Part shown: piece by piece, positions 7,961 to 17,646 of the stretch
Numbering within the stretch: the stretch's first letter is position 1
Layout of the letters: the number at the start of each line of letters is the position of its first letter
DNA from: Zhongshania aquatica
Lineage (GTDB): Bacteria > Pseudomonadota > Gammaproteobacteria > Pseudomonadales > Spongiibacteraceae
DNA length: 64,000 nucleotides
NCBI RefSeq assembly: GCF_027257955.1
Contig: NZ_JANZNQ010000010.1
Coordinates: 62,001-126,000 of the forward strand
Direction of reading: 5' to 3'
Made by a program: the position numbers and the translations under genes
Notes under the pieces: model-generated
Database searches by the model: none
What the model saw: only the letters and a program-made list of their open reading frames with translations
Told to the model about the DNA's origin: nothing

Positions 7961-10600
7961 CTAGTATTTCCAGCTCAGGCTGAGGCCTACACTTGTACCA
8001 ACATCTTGCTCAAGAATTTTAACGTTTTGGCCACTACTGTTCTTTTGCTCAAATTCTCGACTAGAGTCTAATAGATTAGAAACTTTAACTTTTAGCGACA
8101 GAGTTTCAGTCGGGTAGTAGTTGTAAATCAAATCCAAAGAACCGAATGGCTGTTCAAACGCGTCGTCATTGCCAGAGGTACCCGCAAAGAAAATACGCTC
8201 TCCAGAAATATTATATAGAAGCGAAGCACTGTGACGCTCATCTGGCGAGTCATAACCAAGCGAGGCATTTACCACGTAGGCAGAGTGGCCAGTCAAACGA
8301 CGATTCGTGTTAGTCACTTCGTTATTACTGGTAATAGTAATTTCAGAATCACTTAACGTCACGTTACCCGACAGAAACAAACCAGCCGGTAAGGTTTTCA
8401 AACCTTCAAATTCAACGCCGTATACTTCGCCGGAATCACCATTGATATAACGCAGTACAGTATCGTCGTCAGATCCTGCGCCTTGCACTTGCTCTATTGG
8501 CAATGTTAGATCTTTGTAGAATAGTGACACTGTGAAATTATCTCCACCATCATAGTAAAACTCACCGCGCAAATCGTAATTGCGAACATCGGTCGACTTC
8601 AAGTTCGGATTACCAAAGACGCGCACACTCAACTCGGGATCGATATAAGCAACGTCTGCAAGCTCACGCAAGTCTGGTCGAACTACGGTATCGCTGACGC
8701 TAAAGCGAACTTGAAACTCATTCGCGCCGATCAAACTCATACCTGAGTATGTGAGTGCGAAACTTGAATAAATGTCGTCGTTCTGAATAGCAAACGTTTG
8801 ATTCGGATCCTGCAATTGATTAATCAACTGCTGGTTGAATACACCGGTAAAGTCGAGCAAGTTAACCGGTAATACCGCCTGCTGGTACTCTTCGTAACGA
8901 GCGCCGACAGTTGCGCGCCACTCTTCGGTCATCCGGAAATCTAAGCCACCATATGCTGCGTTTACCTTCTGCGCAGCAACATAGCTTTCATTTCCGAAGC
9001 CCGACCCCATGGCGATGTCAAAGGCATTATTTAAATCGTTAATACGCGCATCAGTAAATACCGTTTGTGGCGTACCCACAGTTGCCGTTGTGCCTACGTT
9101 AGCGGTGTAGCCGTAGTATTCACGCGATTTTTCAGAATTCCACCAGCCCCCAGATACCGTAAGCTCACGACCATCAATATCGATGGGTAATTCTAGGCGT
9201 CCACCCCAGCTCTCAACATTATCTTCCAAAGACAGAAACTCAAACTGCCCTGCGGTCGATGACTGTGAAATGAATGGTGTTGCGGGCGACGTATTTCTGT
9301 CAATCGAGCCAGAAAAAGTCGTCGCATTGGGGACGTCTGTCGTGGCTTTCGCGTCGGAGTAAAACCAATCAAAACTCAACATTTCCAGTTCTGCTAGCGG
9401 CGCAAATTCACCGAAGCGATGACTACCCGACAACTGCGTTAATTCCAGCTCGCGCTCTTCTAAGCGTGTTGCATACTTCAAATTAGGGATATTATCGGCA
9501 GCCGGATTATTATTGCTAAAGCCCGTTGTTATACGTGCTTCATCTGCATTATTTTGAATAAGATAGTGGCTAAGCTGCAAAGTATTATCTTTCGCATACT
9601 CTGCTCCCAAAACAACCGCCAAGGTTGTGCGCTCTTCGTAGACACTTCTTTCCACATCGGAGAAGTTAACATTGGGATTACCGATACTGCGCTTGGTCTG
9701 ATTTTTATTGCGATATTCTTCGTCGTAAGCACCGCTTATAGATGCACCTAAAACGAGGTCATCAGTCACATCCCACGCGTTGCCAAGATCCACTTTAATA
9801 TCACGATCTGGATCAAGACTACCGCGTTTAATAGCAACATTGCGATTTAAAGAGGTAATTAAATCTCGCTGGATTTGCTCAGCGTCATCCCGCGTCATGG
9901 TGTTTCCCGCAGCATTTTCAATATCGAAAATATTGCTTTGCGACAAATCCCCTTTGTAACGACTAATCGCGTTGCTTAACGCCTGTGGCATAGAGCCAGA
10001 TCCGCCCGGGTAGGTAAGACCTTTATCACTTTCAGTGTTCATTCCTGTACCGATACTAACCGCAGCAACTGGGCCAGAAGGCACGCTGCGAGTTCGGATA
10101 TCGATAGCACCGCCGCCAAAGTTAGCAGGTAGCTCAGGACCCCAGGATTTCTGAACCTTTAATGATTCAACGATACTTGCCGGAAACAAATCCAAAGGGA
10201 TAACACTTCGCGCTAAATCAGGCGATGGCACTGCAGCGCCGTTTACCGTCACGTTGCTGTAACGTTCACCCAAACCGCGAATATAAATAAATTTATTATC
10301 TACTAGCGTTACACCCGTCACTCGGCGCAACGCTGCACCGATGGTGCTATCACCCGCGCGAGCAATGGCTTCAAAACCAAGGAAATCTGCAGAGTAAGGT
10401 AATTCAAGACGTTCATCTGTAAGTGAGGCGGCTGCGCTTTGTAAGCGCCCAACCACAACCACTTCTTCTAGCGACGCTGGCGAAAATTGTTCGCTATCGT
10501 CTGCCGCGATATCTTGAGCTATCGCCGAGCTCATTAGCCCGCCGGTTGCCAGCGCTATGGCTATAGATAGCTGCTTTCGCGCAAATCGTTTAGTTAACAT
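7961..10600 (-). CDS. TonB-dependent outer-membrane receptor
   Basis: The 879-residue protein has a signal peptide (cleavage near SAIA, residue 28), a TonB-box-like EEVVVVGR at about 45-52, a plug domain (AALRRVTGVTLVDNKFIYIRGLGERY, GGGAIDIRT) and a 22-strand-type barrel ending in SLSWKY with the terminal aromatic residue. Such receptors import scarce ligands with TonB/ExbBD energy; the ligand is not identifiable from the sequence. AGGA precedes ATG 10600. It is 112 bp downstream of the beta-helix lipoprotein gene on the same strand. The Pho-box-like array in front of that gene suggests both respond to phosphate (inference). Confidence 0.93.
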   Translation of the reverse strand: MLTKRFARKQLSIAIALATGGLMSSAIAQDIAADDSEQFSPASLEEVVVVGRLQSAAASLTDERLELPYSADFLGFEAIARAGDSTIGAALRRVTGVTLVDNKFIYIRGLGERYSNVTVNGAAVPSPDLARSVIPLDLFPASIVESLKVQKSWGPELPANFGGGAIDIRTRSVPSGPVAAVSIGTGMNTESDKGLTYPGGSGSMPQALSNAISRYKGDLSQSNIFDIENAAGNTMTRDDAEQIQRDLITSLNRNVAIKRGSLDPDRDIKVDLGNAWDVTDDLVLGASISGAYDEEYRNKNQTKRSIGNPNVNFSDVERSVYEERTTLAVVLGAEYAKDNTLQLSHYLIQNNADEARITTGFSNNNPAADNIPNLKYATRLEERELELTQLSGSHRFGEFAPLAELEMLSFDWFYSDAKATTDVPNATTFSGSIDRNTSPATPFISQSSTAGQFEFLSLEDNVESWGGRLELPIDIDGRELTVSGGWWNSEKSREYYGYTANVGTTATVGTPQTVFTDARINDLNNAFDIAMGSGFGNESYVAAQKVNAAYGGLDFRMTEEWRATVGARYEEYQQAVLPVNLLDFTGVFNQQLINQLQDPNQTFAIQNDDIYSSFALTYSGMSLIGANEFQVRFSVSDTVVRPDLRELADVAYIDPELSVRVFGNPNLKSTDVRNYDLRGEFYYDGGDNFTVSLFYKDLTLPIEQVQGAGSDDDTVLRYINGDSGEVYGVEFEGLKTLPAGLFLSGNVTLSDSEITITSNNEVTNTNRRLTGHSAYVVNASLGYDSPDERHSASLLYNISGERIFFAGTSGNDDAFEQPFGSLDLIYNYYPTETLSLKVKVSNLLDSSREFEQKNSSGQNVKILEQDVGTSVGLSLSWKY

Positions 10601-10628
10601 AATCAGAATCCTAAGTGCTCAGGAAAAT

Positions 10629-10681
10629 GCCCTCTCGAGCGGAGGGCGTTCTAGCTTTGTACTAGCGGGCCGCTAGCCCGC
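10629..10681 (-). repeat. Two adjacent hairpins between the lipoprotein and receptor genes
   Basis: One stem pairs GCCCTC (10629-10634) with GAGGGC (10642-10647). The second pairs GCGGGC (10665-10670) with GCCCGC (10676-10681). Neither is followed by a T-run on the minus strand. They look more like mRNA processing or stability elements that tune receptor versus lipoprotein output than terminators; this role is inferred. Confidence 0.5.
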
Positions 10682-10712
10682 CTTTCCTGTGTAACAGGGT
10701 ATTGCCAATTAC

Positions 10713-12404
10713 TTAGGGATTAAGAGGAGCGCTTAAACCTACCGTCCAGCCTGCCAACCAGTCGTCGCCCGCATTTGCGCCACCAAGGTACGTTGGCGCG
10801 TCAAAGAAGGGATTAATTGCAGATACATCCGTTAACTGAGTGGCTTGATCAAACGCTACGGTGCCGTCTGCTTTAGTTAACGCTGCTGCAGTTTTGTAGC
10901 CACGCGTACCTACACCACCAACAATCAAGCTTTGAGCGGGAATTTCACCAGCGGCAAGAACTTCGTTATTGATGTTGTCATTTTTGGGGGTGTCTGCGGA
11001 TCCGTCAGTCCCTCCTTTCAACCAAACAGCTAGATCAAAGTTACCTTTAGTGGCACCGCTTACTTTCAGAGGCTCACTACAAGCAATCAAGTTACTGCTT
11101 GCTTTACTGACACCTGACTTAGCAGCAGCAATAGTTTGCGGACCTTCACTATCATCAAGCTCCAAACACTCTTGACTCGCCATGCCTACCGCGTTAGACG
11201 TTACGATAGAGTTGTACATTTGAAAGTAAACACCTTCACGGAATAGCGGACCTTCTGAATCACCTTTAGACGTCGCATTAATACCTGCATTTTGTTTAAC
11301 GCCTGACGTAACACAGGTCATGTTAGAAATGATCATATTGGTGGTTGGGGTGATATCGTCTGCGCGATTTTCACCGGTGTTATCGCCTTCTACGCAGCGG
11401 TTAGAACCAGAAGTATGAACGACCACGGCGTACTGAATCATGCCGTTATAACCTTCCGAGTAGTCGATTGAATCGTCGCCCACGTTAACCGCAACTAAAT
11501 GATCGGCATTGACTGCACCGCCAAAAAACTCGAAACCATCATCCTGTGAGGTGTAAGCTTGCAGGTGGCTTAAAGTAGTGCCACTACCAACGCCGTTGAA
11601 GGTAAATGCGTTAAGCTCGTTACCATCAACGACTTCAAAACCCGCGTGTTTAACAACAACATATTTCATTACACCAGAGCTCTCAGCGTTGTTGTTACCG
11701 CCGTATGTTGCTGGCTGGCCCTCTGCTTCTTGGTTACAGTTATGCGGGTTATTTGCAGTAGGAGCAAAGTCACTCACTGAGCCCGTGCCTGAACCAGTCG
11801 CCGTACCGTCATGACATTTATTAGTCATGCCGTTACCGTTAATTTGTAAACCGCCCCACAGACCGCGATCATCTTCAGTGGCAACGCCATCAATATCTTC
11901 GTCAGCCGTGAAGATGATTGGCGCAGTCGCTGTGCCTTCAGCAAAAATTTGTGAGCCACGGGTAATACGAACATAGCTAGTTGGCTGCTTGAACACCATA
12001 GTCACACCAGCTTCGATATTCAGCTTAGTGCCCTGACCTTCTTGTAAAATAGGCGTACCGGTTGCAGCCGCTTGTCCGTCCACGTCTTCACCAATAAACA
12101 AGCTATCGGCAAATTCATGCACACCGGCTATAGCAGAAAAGGTAACTTGATCTGCTGTAATAGGATTGTTGGAGCTAACAAATGCCGCTGGATAGAAGCA
12201 GTCGCCCGATGAAAATTGACCTTGGAAGGTGTTGCCGTTCTTAACGTAGGAAGCGCATGGGTTATTGCTAGTACTGCCACCGGTGTTAGTGCTGTTGTCT
12301 TGGCTATTATCGACAGTCGTCGGGCTTAAATTAATATCGCCACCACCACAAGCTGCTAGTAGCAAAGCGGATGACATTGCTGTCAGTGCAAAAAACTTTT
12401 TCAT
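10713..12404 (-). CDS. Outer-membrane-type beta-helix lipoprotein, partner of the TonB receptor
   Basis: The 563-residue protein starts at ATG 12404, chosen because GGAGA lies about 9 bases upstream; a TTG 21 bases earlier lacks a ribosome site. The signal ends in LLLAAC, lipidating Cys19, followed by GGG, which favours export to the outer membrane. The body is rich in Gly, Asn and Thr, with repeating short strands (VTMVFKQPTSYVRITRG, WGGLQINGNG, MKYVVVKHAG) typical of right-handed parallel beta-helices. I do not recognise a named family. Its position upstream of a TonB receptor suggests a surface ligand-binding or ligand-processing lipoprotein. Confidence 0.78.
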   Translation of the reverse strand: MKKFFALTAMSSALLLAACGGGDINLSPTTVDNSQDNSTNTGGSTSNNPCASYVKNGNTFQGQFSSGDCFYPAAFVSSNNPITADQVTFSAIAGVHEFADSLFIGEDVDGQAAATGTPILQEGQGTKLNIEAGVTMVFKQPTSYVRITRGSQIFAEGTATAPIIFTADEDIDGVATEDDRGLWGGLQINGNGMTNKCHDGTATGSGTGSVSDFAPTANNPHNCNQEAEGQPATYGGNNNAESSGVMKYVVVKHAGFEVVDGNELNAFTFNGVGSGTTLSHLQAYTSQDDGFEFFGGAVNADHLVAVNVGDDSIDYSEGYNGMIQYAVVVHTSGSNRCVEGDNTGENRADDITPTTNMIISNMTCVTSGVKQNAGINATSKGDSEGPLFREGVYFQMYNSIVTSNAVGMASQECLELDDSEGPQTIAAAKSGVSKASSNLIACSEPLKVSGATKGNFDLAVWLKGGTDGSADTPKNDNINNEVLAAGEIPAQSLIVGGVGTRGYKTAAALTKADGTVAFDQATQLTDVSAINPFFDAPTYLGGANAGDDWLAGWTVGLSAPLNP

Positions 12405-12461
12405 ATTTACTATCTCCGAAACCAACTCTAAGGATTTTTTAGGTTTGAATTTATGTAGCGT

Positions 12462-12517
12462 ATGGTAGGGAGACTTAGTGACAGATATGTGAATACTATG
12501 TTTCAGTTATGTGACAC
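12462..12517 (-). promoter_or_regulatory. Putative PhoB-regulated promoter: four tandem 11-bp repeats plus -10
   Basis: On the minus strand four contiguous 11-mers read GTGTCACATAA (12507-12517), CTGAAACATAG (12496-12506), TATTCACATAT (12485-12495) and CTGTCACTAAG (12474-12484). They resemble the CTGTCAT-plus-AT unit of Pho boxes. Six bases after the last unit is TACCAT (12462-12467), a plausible -10. The four-unit array with a 6-base gap to the -10 matches the known layout of the E. coli pstS promoter. The start codon of the lipoprotein gene is 57 bases further on. Confidence 0.65.
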
Positions 12518-12615
12518 GTAGAAAAAAGTTCCTTGGAAATGCGGATAAGAAGCGGCTTAGCAAAATAGCTATTTAAGGCAACAAGAGACTTATAGATGAA
12601 ACTGGGGTGGCAGAA

Positions 12616-12649
12616 ACAAAAATGCCGCTGAATTCAGCGGCATTTTTAT
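12616..12649 (-). terminator. Bidirectional intrinsic terminator downstream of purA
   Basis: A 24-bp perfect palindrome (12621-12644, containing GAATTC at its centre) is flanked by A-runs and T-runs on both sides. It therefore terminates the minus-strand purA transcript and would also stop plus-strand read-through. Confidence 0.85.
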
Positions 12650-12667
12650 GTTTCAAATAAAAATTAA

Positions 12668-13981
<1,314 letters not shown>

Positions 13982-14013
13982 TTAATACACTGACCCGTAA
14001 CTACCGAGCCCAA

Positions 14014-15183
14014 TTAATTCAGCGGTTTAACACACCACTGCTCTTCCACTTTACTAATTACCCGGTCACATGCCGCATCGGTCTCCTGACCAGGTAAACC
14101 GCAAATCACTTTCTCTCCAGACTCACGCAAAGATTGTACAAACTGCCATTGCGAAGGGCTTGGATCATAAGGAGCAAATATTGCCGCCACGTCTGTTACT
14201 GGCGGCAACAGGCCCAGCAGGGCCTTTAAATCTATACTAAAACCGGTGGCGGGACGGGCACGGCCAAATAACACGCCGATATCGTCGTAGCGACCGCCTA
14301 AAGCGAGGGCTTGCCCGTGCTCGCGCACCAGCGCCGAAAACACCACCCCCGTGTGATAGTGCAAACCGCGTAATTCAGCCAAATCAAAATAGAACTGAAT
14401 ATCTGGAATACGCAGTGCCAAGGACTCAGTTAACTCTTCTAAACTAGCTATTGCTGCTACTGCGTCGGGAATATCGGCAAATAGTTCTCGTCCGCGTTGC
14501 AACACATCTTCACCACCGTGTAACTCGTTCAATTCCAATAATTGCTTGGCAACATTGGCGGCAACTGGCAGTCCGGCAACGAATAACTTTAATTCTGTTT
14601 TTGCTTTGCGCTGCAAGATATCGAAATAGCTCGCTTCTTGTTCCGCATTTAATGCTGCCGCCTTAACGACTGCACGGTAGATACCCACATGACCGGTATC
14701 TAGGGTAATGCCATTTAAACCAGCTACTCGCAGCGTTTCCAGCATCAAGCATATGATTTCTAAATCACTGGCTGGACTATTATCACCGTATAGTTCGGCG
14801 CCCAATTGTAAAGGTGAACGTGAAGCCAATGGCTGCTTCGGCTTGCTGTGCAATACACTACCGGCATAACACAAACGCACAGGACCTTCGCGCCCCAAGC
14901 TATGGGCGTCTATTCGCGCAGCTTGCGGGGTAATATCCGCCCGCAAACCCATCATTCTACCGGTGAGTTGATCTGTCACTCGAAAGGTCAGCAAATCAAT
15001 ATCACTACCCAAACCGACGAGTAAGGATTCTGTGTATTCCAGCATAGGCGGAATAATCAACTCGTAGCCCCAACGTTTATAGAGGTCTAAAAGTTGCCGA
15101 CGCAATGCTTCAACCTGAGCCGCTTGCGCGGGCAACAGTTCTTCCACACCGTCCGGAAGTAGCCAACGATCTACCGAAGTCAT
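14014..15183 (-). CDS. hisZ: ATP phosphoribosyltransferase regulatory subunit
   Basis: The 389-residue protein is a HisRS-like paralogue. It has class II synthetase-like motifs (a motif-2-like RADITPQAARI and a GGRYDDIGVLFGR segment) but is shorter than histidyl-tRNA synthetase and lacks its anticodon-binding domain. Such HisZ proteins form a complex with short HisG and give it histidine feedback control. hisG itself is not in the window. It sits between the DUF2065 gene and purA, as it does in Pseudomonas. Confidence 0.93.
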   Translation of the reverse strand: MTSVDRWLLPDGVEELLPAQAAQVEALRRQLLDLYKRWGYELIIPPMLEYTESLLVGLGSDIDLLTFRVTDQLTGRMMGLRADITPQAARIDAHSLGREGPVRLCYAGSVLHSKPKQPLASRSPLQLGAELYGDNSPASDLEIICLMLETLRVAGLNGITLDTGHVGIYRAVVKAAALNAEQEASYFDILQRKAKTELKLFVAGLPVAANVAKQLLELNELHGGEDVLQRGRELFADIPDAVAAIASLEELTESLALRIPDIQFYFDLAELRGLHYHTGVVFSALVREHGQALALGGRYDDIGVLFGRARPATGFSIDLKALLGLLPPVTDVAAIFAPYDPSPSQWQFVQSLRESGEKVICGLPGQETDAACDRVISKVEEQWCVKPLN

Positions 15184-15218
15184 ACGCGATTTTTGCTCTC
15201 TTGATTAGCTATCTGACT

Positions 15219-15404
15219 TTACCGCAGCAAACTCAATAATATGAGGCCCGATATCATACTTATTAAACCGGCGATGCGGACGTTACGACTGTCCATATCT
15301 GCCATTCGGTATGCCAATAACCGCCAGCGTTCTGGACTCAGAAACGGAAGCACACCTTCAATAATAAGCACCAGACTGATAGCCACTGACAGTTCCTGCC
15401 ACAT
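15219..15404 (-). CDS. DUF2065 small membrane protein (YjeT-like)
   Basis: This 61-residue protein begins MWQELSVAISLVLIIEGVLPFLSP, the usual start of DUF2065/YjeT proteins; the family length fixes the start at 15404 rather than upstream. It has two predicted transmembrane helices (about 4-20 and 41-59) linked by a short basic loop. Its place between hflC and purA/hisZ is conserved across gammaproteobacteria. A link to the HflK-HflC complex is often assumed from position, but no function is established from the sequence. Confidence 0.88.
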   Translation of the reverse strand: MWQELSVAISLVLIIEGVLPFLSPERWRLLAYRMADMDSRNVRIAGLISMISGLILLSLLR

Positions 15405-15489
15405 GCGCTTTGCCTGCCACAAACATAAAAAATCCGCGCTGCCCAAAGACGTTAAGGTCTCGGATCAGCCCGGATGCGTGAATCATACC

Positions 15490-15515
15490 ACACTCCCCGC
15501 CATAGCGAGGAGTGT
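15490..15515 (-). terminator. Hairpin between hflC and the DUF2065 gene (weak terminator?)
   Basis: Arms ACACTCC (15490-15496) and GGAGTGT (15509-15515) form a stem that extends inward with one mismatch. No T-run follows on the minus strand. It may be a partial terminator or an mRNA stabiliser at the end of hflC. Confidence 0.35.
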
Positions 15516-15523
15516 CAGGTAAT

Positions 15524-16399
15524 TTAACGCTTTTCCGACCCTTGTTTTAGGTAGCGGAAAAACTCGCTTTCGCTATCAACAACCAGCAGGTCACCCTTAT
15601 TGCTAAAGGACGCCCGATATGCCTCTAAGCTGCGAACAAAAGCATAAAACTCGGGGTCGGCACTATAAGCCGCTGCGTAGGTGCGAGCTGCTAATGCATC
15701 GCCCTCACCGCGCAATACTTGCGCGTCTCGGTAGGCATTTGCACCGATAACAGTGCGCTGACGATCAGCCGTCGCACGAATTTTCTCAGCCAATTCGCGG
15801 CCAGTAGAACGATGCTCACGCGCTTCGCGCTCACGCTCAGACTTCATTCGATCAAACACCGACTGGCTAACCTGTGATGGCAGATCGATACGCTTAACTC
15901 GGACATCAACTAACTGGATACCAAATTCGCTAGTAGTGATCTCGTTAAGGTCGCGAGTTAAATCGGTCATCAACAGATCGCGCTCACCCGACACCACTTC
16001 GTGGAAGGTACGCTCGCCGAACTTATTTCGCAGACCAGTATTAATACGCTGAGCTAACAAACCCTCGGCGCGAACTTCCTCACCGTTGGTCGCGGTATAG
16101 TACTTTTGGGTATCGATAACACGCCATTTAGCATAGAAATCCACGTCTAGCGGCTTTTTCTCAATGGTTAGAAAACGCTGCGTCGGCGCATCCAAGGTCA
16201 AAATACGACGCTCGAATTTACGCACCATATGCACAAACGGTGTTTTAATATGCAGACCCACTGCGATATCGGGGTCGACGATTTCACCAAACTTGAGCAG
16301 TACGGCCCGTTCAGTCTCACGCACGATATACAAAGAATTGAACGCCAGCACCAACGCGCCCAACAATAAAATGACAACGGTAAAAGAACGATTACCCAT
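15524..16399 (-). CDS. hflC: Protease modulator HflC
   Basis: The 291-residue protein starts at MGNRSFTVVILLLG, with one transmembrane helix at about 5-25 followed by a periplasmic SPFH/band-7 domain (ETERAVLLKFGEIV). HflC and HflK form the large cage around FtsH that modulates degradation of membrane proteins and of regulators such as lambda CII in E. coli. The start at 16399 is 1 base after the hflK stop, with GAGG inside the hflK end, indicating translational coupling. A longer reading frame start at 16450 would overlap hflK and lacks support. Confidence 0.95.
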   Translation of the reverse strand: MGNRSFTVVILLLGALVLAFNSLYIVRETERAVLLKFGEIVDPDIAVGLHIKTPFVHMVRKFERRILTLDAPTQRFLTIEKKPLDVDFYAKWRVIDTQKYYTATNGEEVRAEGLLAQRINTGLRNKFGERTFHEVVSGERDLLMTDLTRDLNEITTSEFGIQLVDVRVKRIDLPSQVSQSVFDRMKSEREREAREHRSTGRELAEKIRATADRQRTVIGANAYRDAQVLRGEGDALAARTYAAAYSADPEFYAFVRSLEAYRASFSNKGDLLVVDSESEFFRYLKQGSEKR

Positions 16400-16400
16400 G

Positions 16401-17543
16401 TTAGCGACCCTCTCTGCGAGTGGTTTGCGTATCGCGGCGTAACTGCTCAACCACCTTATCTGTCAACGCACGTATATCGACTTCTTCTTGAGAACCCTTG
16501 CGAACAGTCGCAGATTTATCCATTAATTTATCGATAGGCAGATACATCATATTGTTGCCGCCATCGACGTCGACCATCACTTTAGTCGCGTCACTATATA
16601 AGGTTTCTAAGGCATCAATATACAGACGCTCGCGAGTTACCTGAGGTGCCTTGCGATACTCAGTAAATAAGTTTGCGAATCGCTGCGCCTCACCCTCTGC
16701 CCTTGCCACAACCTGCTCTTTATAGGCCTGCGCTTCTTCTAGTTGGCGCTGAGCCGCACCGCGCGCCTCAGGAATGATGCCATTTGCATACGCTTCAGCT
16801 TCGTTCTTTAAACGCTCGCGATCCTCTTTGGCTCGCGTTACGTCATCAAAGGCATCCTGCACTTGCGACGGCGCTTGGGCATCTTCAATATTAACCTTGG
16901 CCACCAAAATACCGCTTTGGTAGGTATCCAAATACGCCTGCAGGCGCTGCTGAGTATCAACCGCAATCTGTTCGCGGCCTTCCGTAATAACCTGATCCAT
17001 TTTTGAACTGCCCACCACATGACGCAGCGCACTTTCCAGCGCGTGCTCCAAGCTGAGCTCAGGACTTTTTACTTTGAGAAGAAAGTTGGCTGGGTCAGCG
17101 ACGGTGTATTGAACCGACAAGGCGACATCAACAATATTTTCATCTTCAGTCAACATTTGACCGCGGCTGGCCACTCCGCGCACTTTGGTCACATTTATTT
17201 TGTTCACTTCATCAATCAGCGGCGGATTCCAACGCAGACCTGGCATCACGGTTTCGTGATACACACCGAGCCGCAAGACAACAGCCCGCTCCTGCTGGTC
17301 GACCTGATAAAATCCGAATAGGCCCCACACGACAACCGCCAACACAGCAATAATTACCAGCGTGCTCGCGCCTAATTTTATATCACCACCGCCATTGCTT
17401 CCGCCGGGTTTTTTCCCCCCACCGAAAATGCTATTGAGCTTTTCTTGAAGCTTTTTAAGCGCTTCATCTAAATCCGGCGGCCCTTGGTTTTTACCACCCC
17501 AAGGATCATTATCTTTGCCACCACCCGGCTCATTCCAAGCCAT
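16401..17543 (-). CDS. hflK: FtsH protease activity modulator HflK
   Basis: The 380-residue protein has a Gly/Pro-rich cytoplasmic N-tail (WNEPGGGKDNDPWGG), a transmembrane helix at about 60-80 (LVIIAVLAVVVWGLFGFY) and a long SPFH domain with the charged coiled-coil tail. It assembles with HflC around FtsH at the inner membrane. AGGAGA lies 8 bases before ATG 17543. Gene order hflX-hflK-hflC is the standard one. ftsH itself is found at the other end of this window. Confidence 0.96.
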   Translation of the reverse strand: MAWNEPGGGKDNDPWGGKNQGPPDLDEALKKLQEKLNSIFGGGKKPGGSNGGGDIKLGASTLVIIAVLAVVVWGLFGFYQVDQQERAVVLRLGVYHETVMPGLRWNPPLIDEVNKINVTKVRGVASRGQMLTEDENIVDVALSVQYTVADPANFLLKVKSPELSLEHALESALRHVVGSSKMDQVITEGREQIAVDTQQRLQAYLDTYQSGILVAKVNIEDAQAPSQVQDAFDDVTRAKEDRERLKNEAEAYANGIIPEARGAAQRQLEEAQAYKEQVVARAEGEAQRFANLFTEYRKAPQVTRERLYIDALETLYSDATKVMVDVDGGNNMMYLPIDKLMDKSATVRKGSQEEVDIRALTDKVVEQLRRDTQTTRREGR

Positions 17544-17646
17544 AGCCTTCTCCTGTGTTATCGTATTGTTTCGCTAATTAATCTTCTCGGTCATATTGAC
17601 CACCACATAAAATCTGCGACTCAACGACTTTTGCCCGGCGGGCAGT

